A stretch of DNA of 64,000 nucleotides from Streptomyces malachitofuscus (GTDB lineage: Bacteria > Actinomycetota > Actinomycetes > Streptomycetales > Streptomycetaceae). This document shows positions 30,513 through 37,971 of this stretch, in pieces (position 1 is the stretch's first letter; every line of letters starts with the position of its first letter). Both the position numbers and the translations under genes were made by a program. The DNA is taken from assembly GCF_014650055.1 (NCBI RefSeq), contig NZ_BMUF01000004.1, positions 124,001-188,000 on the forward strand, given 5' to 3'. A model generated the notes under the pieces. It saw nothing but the letters and a program-made list of their open reading frames with translations. It did not search any database and was not told the DNA's origin.

Positions 30513-30908
30513 TCAGCTCTCCTCGGATCGCGGTACCGGTGTGGGATCGGATGCTGCGGTGGGCGTGGACCAGTGCACCTCGGTGATCCGCAGTTCGCGG
30601 CCCGAGAGCAGTTCGCCGGCGCCCCGGCGGCAGACCGCGCAGAGCATGTCCGGCGGCATGCCCGTGTCCCAGGAGCGTCCGCAGGGGGTGCAGGAGGCCC
30701 GGCCGGGCAGCGACCGGGTGACGAGCTCGGCGCCCTCCAGCACCGTGCCGGCGCAGGCCAGTTCGAAGCAGAAGGCGAGGGCGTCGGGGACGACGCCGGC
30801 CAGTTCCCCGATCTCGACGGTGACCCTGCGCACTCCGTGCGCGCCGCCGGACCGTGCCGCCTGCTCGACCTGGTCCACGACCGACAGGGCGACGGACATC
30901 TCGTGCAT
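30513..30908 (-). CDS. hypA: Nickel-binding maturation factor HypA
   Basis: 131 residues. The N-terminal MHEMSVALSVVDQVEQ supplies the nickel ligand His2. A zinc domain with CTPCG and CAVC follows; the 15-residue gap between the two CxxC pairs is within the family range. GELAGVVPDALAFCFELACAGTVLEGAEL is conserved. The C-terminal 20 residues are extra and Pro/Thr-rich. The ATG at 30908 is chosen from the invariant MHE start. A 101-bp gap separates it from the small membrane peptide gene upstream, the first sizeable gap after the coupled block. Confidence 0.95.
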   Translation of the reverse strand: MHEMSVALSVVDQVEQAARSGGAHGVRRVTVEIGELAGVVPDALAFCFELACAGTVLEGAELVTRSLPGRASCTPCGRSWDTGMPPDMLCAVCRRGAGELLSGRELRITEVHWSTPTAASDPTPVPRSEES

Positions 30909-31009
30909 CGCCGCTCCGTCCTGGCCGGGTGGTGTTCGCCGCCCATTAGAGGCACGGCCGGGGCGGCAGGCGGACCGGCGCGCCGGGGCCATAGCCCGTT
31001 CGGCGGGCC

Positions 31010-31126
31010 TCACATACTGCGAATGCGCAGGTAACGCCGCACGTCCGGCCAGAGGTTCACGGTGATCGCCGCCAGTGCGGACAGGGTGAGGACGGCGGCG
31101 ACGCCGCCGACGAGGCGTTTGCTCAT
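31010..31126 (-). CDS. 38-residue single-span membrane peptide in the hydrogenase operon (DUF6893-like)
   Basis: The ATG (31124-31126) overlaps the maturation-protease stop by 4 nt (ATGA). The product begins MSKRLVGGVAAVLTLSAL, continues through AAITVNLWPDVRRYLRI and ends RSM. It has a basic start, one membrane helix of about 20 residues and a basic cytosolic tail (RRYLRIR). I recall a DUF6893 small-protein family of this shape in actinobacterial hydrogenase loci, but that is memory, not a search. Coupled translation argues it is real. Possible roles are anchoring the soluble hydrogenase to the membrane or to the respiratory chain. It is short enough for standard gene callers to miss. Confidence 0.7.
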   Translation of the reverse strand: MSKRLVGGVAAVLTLSALAAITVNLWPDVRRYLRIRSM

Positions 31127-31701
31127 GGTGCTCTCCGAAGGGATGGAAGGGGGGTGCCGTCGGGCCGGACCTCGGCTTCGTCGCCGGGCGGCCCGCCGAT
31201 CAGGCCGGCGACCAGACGTGCCGCCTCGGGCACCGCGGCGGCGACCTGCGGGCTGAGTCCGATGCCCTCGTCCAGGACGGCGGGTTCACAGCCCACGACC
31301 AGCATGCGGCGGGGCGGCACCGCGCCGGTGCCCGCGCACAGGGTGTCGAGCAGGGCGAACACGACGTCGGGCGACATGCGGTGGCCGTCCAGGGGGACAC
31401 CGTCCGGCGGGGCACCGTCCGGTGGCCGCCGGCCGGCGGGCCCGGCCGCGTCGATCACGTACAGGGTGCCCGGCTGCCCGCCCCGCGCCGTCGCGTCGAG
31501 CACCACGAGCGTGTCGTATCCGTCGAGGAGCCGGTAGGCCAGGTGCACGCCGCGGATGCCGATGTCGGCGACCTCGACGCCCTCCGGCAACGGCCGTCCG
31601 GCCAGGGCGCGGGCGGCCTCGACGCCGAAGCCGTCGTCGCCGAGGAAGATGTTGCCGACGCCGGCGACCAGGGTGCGCGGAGCTGCCGTGCCGCCGGTCA
31701 C
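31123..31701 (-). CDS. [NiFe]-hydrogenase maturation endopeptidase (HyaD/HybD/HupD family)
   Basis: 192 residues. The family motif VAGVGNIFLGDDGFGVEAARAL is at the start; Asp in VLDATARG and His in DGHRMSPDVVF complete the nickel-recognising triad. It cleaves the C-terminal extension of the large subunit once nickel is in place. The predicted target is the His570-Met571 bond of the large subunit in this operon. A Gly/Pro-rich insert (RRPPDGAPPDGVPLDG) precedes the His motif. The GTG start overlaps the preceding gene by 4 nt; its own stop overlaps the 38-residue peptide. Confidence 0.93.
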   Translation of the reverse strand: MTGGTAAPRTLVAGVGNIFLGDDGFGVEAARALAGRPLPEGVEVADIGIRGVHLAYRLLDGYDTLVVLDATARGGQPGTLYVIDAAGPAGRRPPDGAPPDGVPLDGHRMSPDVVFALLDTLCAGTGAVPPRRMLVVGCEPAVLDEGIGLSPQVAAAVPEAARLVAGLIGGPPGDEAEVRPDGTPLPSLRRAP

Positions 31702-33122
31702 GGTGCCTCCACGTCGATCTCGTCGGGCTGGAAGTAGAGGTAACGGCCCTGCTCACGGCGGATGTCGGCGCCCGGGTCGTCCTCGACGACGACCGCGATG
31801 TGCACGCCCCCGTCGACGTCGTGGAGGACCGCCTCCACCAGGGCGCGCCGCCCGGCGAGGAACAGGTCCTGGGCGTCGGTGTGCCGCAGCCGGGGCCGCA
31901 GGACGACGCGGCTGCCCGCCCGCACCTCCCGCCCGTCGACCAGCACGTGGTCGTGGGCCGGGTCCACCGAGGCGTCCGCGCCCGGATCCCACCAGGGGGT
32001 GTCCGGCCGGGCGAGGCCGCCCTCGGCGTCACGGAAGACCGGCGGGGCGGGGGCCGCCGCTCCGAACGCGGTGACCTCCCGCAGTCCGCGGACCGCGCCG
32101 TGCAGCCGCTCCAGCACCTCCGCGGGCATCGAGTCGGTGAGGTCGATCACCGCCGCGGCCCTCTCGTCCGTACCCCTCGCCTCACGCTTCTCCTCGTCGG
32201 TGAGGGCCGCGGTGCGCAGGGCGAGGATCTCGTCGATCTCCGTGGCGTCGTACAGGGCGCCCGGGCTCTCGGGGGCGATGGCCGGATGGTCCTCCAGGAT
32301 GATCGGGGAGGAGAGCACCAGGTCACGGGAGTCCGGTTCACCGGCCAGCACGGGCCAGGTGTGCAGATTGCGGCAGGCCGCGGCGGCGCCCCGGGCCCAC
32401 TCCGGAGGGTCCGTCAGCGACAGGAAGCCCCCGGCGTCCAGATGCAGCAGCGTGTGCGTGGCGACCAGTGAGCGGGAGAGGGCCGCGTCACGGTCGGCGC
32501 CCTCCTCGGGCAGCCACTCGCCGGTGTTCTCGACGACCACACCGAGCCGCTGCGTGGCGTACGGGCCGTCCAGTGGGCTCGCCGTCAGGCGCAGGACGCC
32601 CTCCACCGCCTCGTGGCGCCGGACCAGCCGCCCCACGACCGTCCCGTCGGCGTCCGTGACCGGCTCGGTCTCCTCACCGGCCGGCCGGTCGAACGGGACG
32701 ACGGTGCCGGAGCCCGACAGCTCCTCCACGGGAACGGTGAGGCGGACCCGCTCCTCCCGGCCCTCGTCCCACGGGACGATCACCCGGTCCGCCAGGCGGA
32801 GTTCGCCGACGGTCTCGTAGGTGCCGTCCGGCAGCATCCGCTGCACCGTGCGCCGCCGGGCGTGCAGGAAGCGCACCTCGACGGAGAGGACGGCACCCCG
32901 GCGCGGCTCCATCAGCAGTTCGGTGTGCTGGAAGTCGTGTTCCGCGGCCGTCGCCGTCCAGGACGGGGGCACCAGCACCCCGAACTGCCAGCGCAGCCTG
33001 TTCTTGGCGGCCGACGCCCGGTACGGGTAGAGCACATAGCCCTCGAACAGCACGGCGTCGGCGACGTGCCGGGCGACCGCGAGGCGGGCCTCGGCCGAGG
33101 CGGTGAACGTCGTCGTGGTCAT
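31698..33122 (-). CDS. Hydrogenase-operon accessory protein of unknown function (474 residues)
   Basis: No catalytic motif or named domain recognised. The N-terminal half (about 1-240) is beta-rich: ADAVLFEGYVLYPYRASAAKNRLRWQFGVLVPP, then HTELLMEP and charged strands. The middle contains LHLDAGGFLSLTDPPEWA and LSSPIILEDHPAIAPESPGALYDATEIDEIL; the C-terminal 80 residues form another beta region (VVLRPRLRHTDAQDLFLAGRRALVEAV). No signal or membrane segment and no conserved cysteines, so a soluble cytosolic factor. Both ends overlap neighbours by 4 nt (DUF6084 and protease), so it is made stoichiometrically with hydrogenase factors. A scaffold or assembly chaperone is inferred. Confidence 0.75.
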   Translation of the reverse strand: MTTTTFTASAEARLAVARHVADAVLFEGYVLYPYRASAAKNRLRWQFGVLVPPSWTATAAEHDFQHTELLMEPRRGAVLSVEVRFLHARRRTVQRMLPDGTYETVGELRLADRVIVPWDEGREERVRLTVPVEELSGSGTVVPFDRPAGEETEPVTDADGTVVGRLVRRHEAVEGVLRLTASPLDGPYATQRLGVVVENTGEWLPEEGADRDAALSRSLVATHTLLHLDAGGFLSLTDPPEWARGAAAACRNLHTWPVLAGEPDSRDLVLSSPIILEDHPAIAPESPGALYDATEIDEILALRTAALTDEEKREARGTDERAAAVIDLTDSMPAEVLERLHGAVRGLREVTAFGAAAPAPPVFRDAEGGLARPDTPWWDPGADASVDPAHDHVLVDGREVRAGSRVVLRPRLRHTDAQDLFLAGRRALVEAVLHDVDGGVHIAVVVEDDPGADIRREQGRYLYFQPDEIDVEAP

Positions 33123-33757
33123 CGTGTCCCCCCGCCCGCGGCGTCCAGCAGTTCGTCGACGGTCGCCTGCCACGAGGGAAGCGCCCGCCGGGACCGGTAG
33201 GCGAGCAGCGCGTCCATCGCGTCCCTCGGCAGCCGGATCCAGCCCGAGCCCGGGAAGTGCCGGTCGACCATCTCCCGCCAGGTGCCCACCGGCATCCGGA
33301 ACACCGCCTCCTTGTCCCAGGGGACCGGCTCGACCCGGAACCCGCCGGCCCCGGTGAACGCGGTGCCGGAGAACAGCATCCGCAGCGGCACCTCTCCGTC
33401 GTCCAGGGCGTGGAAGTAGCGGGACGAGGCGATGTCCATGTCGTAGGTGCAGGGCACCACCAGGTCGGTCTCGGTCTCGCCGGTGAACCCCCGGACCATC
33501 ACCGGGACCTGGGCGAACTCCAGGGGGTTGAGGGTGCTGCCCCAGCGGGACCGTTCCCCGAACAGATCGGTCAGGGCGGCGGCCTCGGTGTCGTCGTAGC
33601 CCCGGCGCGCGGGCTCGATACGGATCTGGCAGCGCAGCGCCAGCGCGTGCACCCGCTCCCCCGGGGACGCGGTGACCCGCAGCCGGAAGACCAGTGCCGG
33701 ACCCGCGGCGTACGGGTCTGCGCGCACCCCGGTGCAAGTGAAACCGAACTCGGTCAC
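33119..33757 (-). CDS. DUF6084-like hydrogenase-associated protein
   Basis: 212 residues beginning with a GTG in the stop of the gene before (GTGA overlap). The sequence FGFTCTGVRADPYAAGPALVFRLRVTA, then ALALRCQIRIEPARRGY and PCTYDMDIASSRYFHALDDGEVPLRMLFSGTAF suggests an all-beta sandwich. The C-terminal third is helical (DAMDALLAYRSRRALPSWQATVDELL). I recall the name DUF6084 for such proteins in streptomycete hydrogenase clusters; no function has been assigned to my knowledge. No metal-binding cluster is evident. It is coupled on both sides by 4-nt overlaps. Confidence 0.72.
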   Translation of the reverse strand: MTEFGFTCTGVRADPYAAGPALVFRLRVTASPGERVHALALRCQIRIEPARRGYDDTEAAALTDLFGERSRWGSTLNPLEFAQVPVMVRGFTGETETDLVVPCTYDMDIASSRYFHALDDGEVPLRMLFSGTAFTGAGGFRVEPVPWDKEAVFRMPVGTWREMVDRHFPGSGWIRLPRDAMDALLAYRSRRALPSWQATVDELLDAAGGGTR

Positions 33758-34395
33758 GACGGTCTCCCCCCGACGTCACGGGCCCGCTCGCGCACGTGGC
33801 CGAAGAACTCCTCCAGCTCGGCGCGTGCCCGCGCGCCGCCGTCGAAACCCTGCCACCGCAGTCGCATACGGCCCACCAGTTCGTAGCAGATGTCGATCGG
33901 CACCAGATGGCACTCCACCCGCCCCTGGTGGCGGCGGAGCAGCAGCGCCTCCACGTCGGGTTCGAGAAGCCCGGCCAGGGGGGTGGCGGCCAGCAGCAAC
34001 GTCCAGACCTCCGGCTCGAGTTCGCTCTCGGTGGCGCCGGCCGGGCTCGGATAGAGCGCGACCGGCCGGCCGAGGGCGGAGTTGTGGAAGAAGAAGACGA
34101 CGCCGACGGGGACACGCAGCCGCTCCCAGGACGCCTCGTCCAGGCCGTGCCCGGGGTCGCTCAGACAGCGGCCCGGAACCGCGCGGAACCGGCCCGTGGC
34201 CGCGCCCGAGGTGTCCAGCAGCCGGGCACAGGGGTCACAGGCGCAGGCCAGGGCCCGGTTCTCGGTGTCGACGAGATGCCGGTGGCCGGGGTCCGGCAGG
34301 GCGGCCGAGCACAGTTCGCAGCGTTCGTCGCGGGGCGGCCGGGGCGCGGTGAACCGGAACAGGCCCCGCCACAACGACGGCTGACGGGTGCTCAC
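33754..34395 (-). CDS. DUF5947-like zinc-finger protein of the hydrogenase operon
   Basis: 213 residues. The N-terminal part has two cysteine pairs, RCELCSAALPDPGHRHLVD and ACACDPCARLLDTSG (about 23-63), a probable treble-clef or rubredoxin-like metal site. The rest is an alpha/beta domain with VPVGVVFFFHNSALGRPVALYPSPAGATES and CHLVPIDICYELVGRMRLRWQGFDGG. The GTG start lies in the NifU-like stop (GTGA). I recall DUF5947 as the family. Together with the CxC NifU-like protein it could handle iron or Fe-S for the subunits; this is inferred. Confidence 0.72.
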   Translation of the reverse strand: MSTRQPSLWRGLFRFTAPRPPRDERCELCSAALPDPGHRHLVDTENRALACACDPCARLLDTSGAATGRFRAVPGRCLSDPGHGLDEASWERLRVPVGVVFFFHNSALGRPVALYPSPAGATESELEPEVWTLLLAATPLAGLLEPDVEALLLRRHQGRVECHLVPIDICYELVGRMRLRWQGFDGGARARAELEEFFGHVRERARDVGGRPS

Positions 34396-34976
34396 GGTGC
34401 CGTGGTGGCCGCTGGGCGGCCGTCCGGCCCCGACGAGGGGGAGCCCGGCGGGCCCGCCCCGATCTGGAGCAGCACCGGCTCGGACACCGGGTCCGCCTCC
34501 CATGTCACCGCCGTCACCTCGGGGGCGAACGACGCGAGCGTGTCCAGGACCGCCCGCTCGACGGCGTCCCGGGAGCCGCCGCAGCCGCAGCCCCCCGAGC
34601 CCGCCGTCCGCAGCCGCAACTCGCCCGTGGCCGGGTCGAAGCCGGTGCTCTCCACGTCCTGCGGCAGGGCATCGAGGGCGTGGGCGATCCGGGTCGGCGC
34701 GTCCTGCGGATGCAGCCCGTGCAGCACCAGCAGGCCCGCGACGAGCTCGTCGGCGAGCAGCGCGTCCACGGCCTCGCGGGCCGGCCGCTCCGGGCGGCGC
34801 TCGAGCAGGTCCATGACCCGCGCGAACCCGCCGCCGTAGAACTCCATGAGTACGCGCACCAGTTCCTCGGCGGCCTCGCACGCCGCGCGGTCGCCCGAGG
34901 AGGCGAGCCGGTCGAGGACCTCCTCGACCATCCGCCCGGCCGTCTCCGCGTCCGGCGTGCCCTGGGCGCCGCTCAT
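34392..34976 (-). CDS. NifU-like C-terminal domain protein with unusual CxC motif
   Basis: 194 residues. A helical N-terminal half (about 10-95; EEVLDRLASSGDRAACEAAEELVRVLMEFYGGGFARVMDLL) is followed by a NifU/Nfu C-terminal domain (about 98-170: LDALPQDVESTGFDPATGELRLRT, then DAVERAVLDTLASFAPEVTAVTW). Nfu scaffolds normally hold a 4Fe-4S cluster with CxxC; here the site reads GGCGCGGS, giving Cys-Gly-Cys. The start ATG overlaps the large-subunit stop by 4 nt. It probably supplies or protects Fe-S clusters of the small subunit, or acts as a structural homologue without cluster. Confidence 0.82.
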   Translation of the reverse strand: MSGAQGTPDAETAGRMVEEVLDRLASSGDRAACEAAEELVRVLMEFYGGGFARVMDLLERRPERPAREAVDALLADELVAGLLVLHGLHPQDAPTRIAHALDALPQDVESTGFDPATGELRLRTAGSGGCGCGGSRDAVERAVLDTLASFAPEVTAVTWEADPVSEPVLLQIGAGPPGSPSSGPDGRPAATTAP

Positions 34977-36754
34977 CCGGCGAGGCCGCTCAGACCGGTG
35001 GGCACGTGCATCGACTTCACCGTCCGGCCGTCACCGACGTACATGTGGACACCGCACGGCAGACACGGGTCGAAGCTGCGCACGGCGCGCATGATGTCGA
35101 TGCCCTTGAAGTTCTCCGGTGAGTTCTCCTCGAAGATCGGCGTGTTCTGCACCGCGTCCTCGTACGGGCCCGGGGTGCCGTAGGTGTCCCGGGTGGAGGC
35201 GTTCCACGGCGTCGGCGGATACGGGTGGTAGTTGGCGATCTTCCCGTCCCGGATCACCATGTGGTGGGACAGGACACCGCGCACCGCCTCGGTGAAGCCG
35301 ACGCCGATCGACTCGTCCGGCACCTCGAACTTCTCCCAGGTCTGGGTGCGTCCGGCGCGTACCTCCTCGAGGCCCTTCTCCGCGCTGTGCAGGGCCACCG
35401 CGGCGGCGTACGCCTGGAAGTAGGTGCGGGCGCGGTTGCGCTCCAGGGCGTTGGACCACTTCGGGATCTTCCACTCGAAGGTGGTCTCCGGCTTGGTGAG
35501 CGTGCGCGGCAGGTTGATGACGACGCTGTGCCCGGTCGCCTTGACGTACCCGATGTCGACGAGCCCGGACAGCGCGGTGGACCACAGGCGGGCGATGGGG
35601 CCGCCGCCGGTGTCCAGCGGCAGATGGTCCTTGCCGTCGAACCAGCGCGGGGACATCACCCAGCTGTACTTGTCGTCGAAGTTCCGCTTCTGGGGTGCCG
35701 GAATGGTGTGCTGGTTCCACGGATGGCGCGGGTCGACGGGGTTGCCGAGCGGATCGTGGGTGACGAAGCGCTCCTGGCCCTCCCAGTCCTCGTAGTACGC
35801 GCTGCCCAGCAGGATGCGGATGCCGAGGTTGATCTCGGTGAGGTCGTTGGTGACCAGCTTCCCGTCCACCACCACACCGGGGGTGACGAGCATGCGCCGT
35901 CCCCAGTCCGTCATGTTGGCGTAGGTGAAGTCGCAGTACTCGGGGTCGTTGAACGCCCCCCAGCAGCCCAGCAGTACACGCCGGCGGCCGACCTCCTCGT
36001 AGCCGGGCAGTGCCTCGTAGAAGAAGTCGAACAGGTCGTCGTGGAGCGGCACGACCCGCTTCATGAACTCGCAGTACCGCATGAGGCGGGTCATGTAGTC
36101 CGTGAAGAGCTGCACCGATCCGATGGTGCCGACACCGCCCGGGTACAGCGTGGAGGGGTGCACATGGCGGCCCTCCATCAGACAGAACATCTCCCGTGTG
36201 TACCGGCTGACCTGGAGCGCCTCCCGGTAGAACTCGCCCTCCAGCGGGTTGAGCGAGCGCATGATGTCGGCGATGGTGCGGTAGCCGTGGTCGGCGGCGT
36301 GCGGCGCCTCGGTGCGTTCGGCGAGTTCGAGGACGCCCGGGTTGGTCTCGCGGACCATCTTCTCGCAGTAGTCGACCCCGACCAGGTTCTCCTGGAAGAT
36401 GTTGTGGTCGAACATGAACTCCGCGGACTCTCCGCAGTTGATGATCCACTCACCGAGGTGCGGCGGCTTCACGCCGTACGCCATGTTCTGCGTGTAGACC
36501 GAGCAGGTGGCGTGGTTGTCGCCGCAGATGCCGCAGATGCGGCTGGTGATGAAGTGCGCGTCGCGCGGGTCCTTGCCCCGCATGAAGAGGCTGTAGCCGC
36601 GGAAGACCGACGAGGTGCTGTAGCACTCGGCGACCCGCTTCTGCTTGAAGTCGATCTTCGTGTGGATGCCGAGGCTGCCCACGATCCGGGTGATCGGGTC
36701 CCATGCCATCTCCACCAGGCCGGTGCCGTCACCGGTCGTCGTCGAGGTCGCCAT
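34973..36754 (-). CDS. hhyL: [NiFe] hydrogenase large subunit, high-affinity group 1h/5 type
   Basis: 593 residues. The nickel ligands are RICGICGDNH (about 71-80) and DPCLPCGVH at the C-terminus (His570), followed by a 23-residue extension (MYVGDGRTVKSMHV...) that the operon protease should remove. The spacing and the GDNH ending of the first motif match the actinobacterial high-affinity H2-uptake enzymes (HhyL) that scavenge atmospheric hydrogen. It pairs with the small subunit 72 bp upstream; the NifU-like gene overlaps by 4 nt. The active site requires all Hyp proteins of this operon plus HypX. Confidence 0.95.
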   Translation of the reverse strand: MATSTTTGDGTGLVEMAWDPITRIVGSLGIHTKIDFKQKRVAECYSTSSVFRGYSLFMRGKDPRDAHFITSRICGICGDNHATCSVYTQNMAYGVKPPHLGEWIINCGESAEFMFDHNIFQENLVGVDYCEKMVRETNPGVLELAERTEAPHAADHGYRTIADIMRSLNPLEGEFYREALQVSRYTREMFCLMEGRHVHPSTLYPGGVGTIGSVQLFTDYMTRLMRYCEFMKRVVPLHDDLFDFFYEALPGYEEVGRRRVLLGCWGAFNDPEYCDFTYANMTDWGRRMLVTPGVVVDGKLVTNDLTEINLGIRILLGSAYYEDWEGQERFVTHDPLGNPVDPRHPWNQHTIPAPQKRNFDDKYSWVMSPRWFDGKDHLPLDTGGGPIARLWSTALSGLVDIGYVKATGHSVVINLPRTLTKPETTFEWKIPKWSNALERNRARTYFQAYAAAVALHSAEKGLEEVRAGRTQTWEKFEVPDESIGVGFTEAVRGVLSHHMVIRDGKIANYHPYPPTPWNASTRDTYGTPGPYEDAVQNTPIFEENSPENFKGIDIMRAVRSFDPCLPCGVHMYVGDGRTVKSMHVPTGLSGLAG

Positions 36755-36826
36755 TGTGTCGGTGCTGCCCTTCGGTCGTTCGGGTCGGTGAGGGGGTCGG
36801 CGGAACAGCGGGGCAGGGGGCGTGGG

Positions 36827-37915
36827 TCACCAGGGCGGCCGGTAGCCGGTGGTGAGTTTCCGGCCGGTGTGCCGCCACTTGGGCTCCTTGTCCACCGTCC
36901 GTGTCGTCATGGTCCGCAGCTTGCGCACCACGCCTCCGTAGGCGCCGCTGGCCGTCGTGGAGAGCTTGGCGCCGGGCGGTTCGTCCATGAACGGCATGAA
37001 CTTGTCGGGGAAGCCGGGCATGGTGCAGGCGATGCAGATGCCGCCGACGTTCGGACAGCCGCCGATGCCGTTCATCCAGCCGCGCTTCGGCACATTGCAC
37101 TTCACCACGGGACCCCAGCAGCCGATCTTCACCAGGCACTGCGGGGAGTCGTACGACAGGGCGAACTGGCCCTGCTCGTAGTAGCCCGCCCGGTCGCACC
37201 CCTCGTGCACGGTGGCCCCGAACAGCCATGTGGGGCGGAGCTTGTCGTCCAGCGGGATCATCGGCGCGGAACCCGCGGCCTGGTACAGCAGATAGGTGAG
37301 GGTCTCGGCGAAGTTGTCCGGCTGGATGGGGCAGCCCGGGACGCAGACGATGGGGATGCCGGCCTTCGACTTCCAGTCCCAGCCCAGATAGTCCGGCACA
37401 CCCATGGCGCCGGTCGGGTTCCCCGCCATGGCGTGGATGCCGCCGTAGGTCGCGCAGGTGCCGATGGCCACGACGGCGAGGGCCTTGGGGGCGAGCCGGT
37501 CGATCCACTCGCTGGTGGTGATGGGCTGACCGGTCTCCGGGTTGTCCCCGAAGCCGCACCAGTAGCCCTCCTTCTTGATCGCCTCGTTCGGCACGGACCC
37601 CTCGATCACCAGGACGAACGGATCGATCTCCCCGCGCTCGCCCTTGAAGAACCACTCGATGAACGTGTCCGCGCCGCCGACCGGTCCGCACTCGAAGTCG
37701 ATGAGCGGCCAGTGCACGGCGATCTTCGGCAGGCCGGGCAGACCGCCGAGCGCGATCTCCTCGATGCTGGGCTGCATCGCGGCGGTCAGGGCGACCGAGT
37801 CGCCGTCGCAACTCAGGCCGGCGTTGATCCAGAGGATGTGGATCGGCTTGTCGTCCGTGCCGACGGCGCCGGACGTCTCCGGTTCGGCGCTCGCGGCCGG
37901 GGGTGCTTCGTTCAT
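36827..37915 (-). CDS. hhyS: [NiFe] hydrogenase small subunit, high-affinity group 1h/5 type
   Basis: 362 residues. Fe-S ligands are seen at ILWINAGLSCDGDS (Cys36), IGTCATYGGIHAM, CVPGCPIQPDNF, HEGCDR, GCWGP, KCNVP and CPNVGGICIACTMPGFPDKF. There is no twin-arginine signal and no C-terminal anchor, as in the soluble or peripherally bound group 5 enzymes, so it works in the cytoplasm or on the inner membrane face. The ATG at 37915 has GGAGG upstream (CCAGGAGGCCCCG). It passes electrons from H2 to an unidentified acceptor. It follows hypX by 56 bp. Confidence 0.95.
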   Translation of the reverse strand: MNEAPPAASAEPETSGAVGTDDKPIHILWINAGLSCDGDSVALTAAMQPSIEEIALGGLPGLPKIAVHWPLIDFECGPVGGADTFIEWFFKGERGEIDPFVLVIEGSVPNEAIKKEGYWCGFGDNPETGQPITTSEWIDRLAPKALAVVAIGTCATYGGIHAMAGNPTGAMGVPDYLGWDWKSKAGIPIVCVPGCPIQPDNFAETLTYLLYQAAGSAPMIPLDDKLRPTWLFGATVHEGCDRAGYYEQGQFALSYDSPQCLVKIGCWGPVVKCNVPKRGWMNGIGGCPNVGGICIACTMPGFPDKFMPFMDEPPGAKLSTTASGAYGGVVRKLRTMTTRTVDKEPKWRHTGRKLTTGYRPPW

Positions 37916-37971
37916 CGGGGCCTCCTGGGGAGGAATGCGGCGGTGCCGATGTCTCGGCCCGTGTCCGTGGC

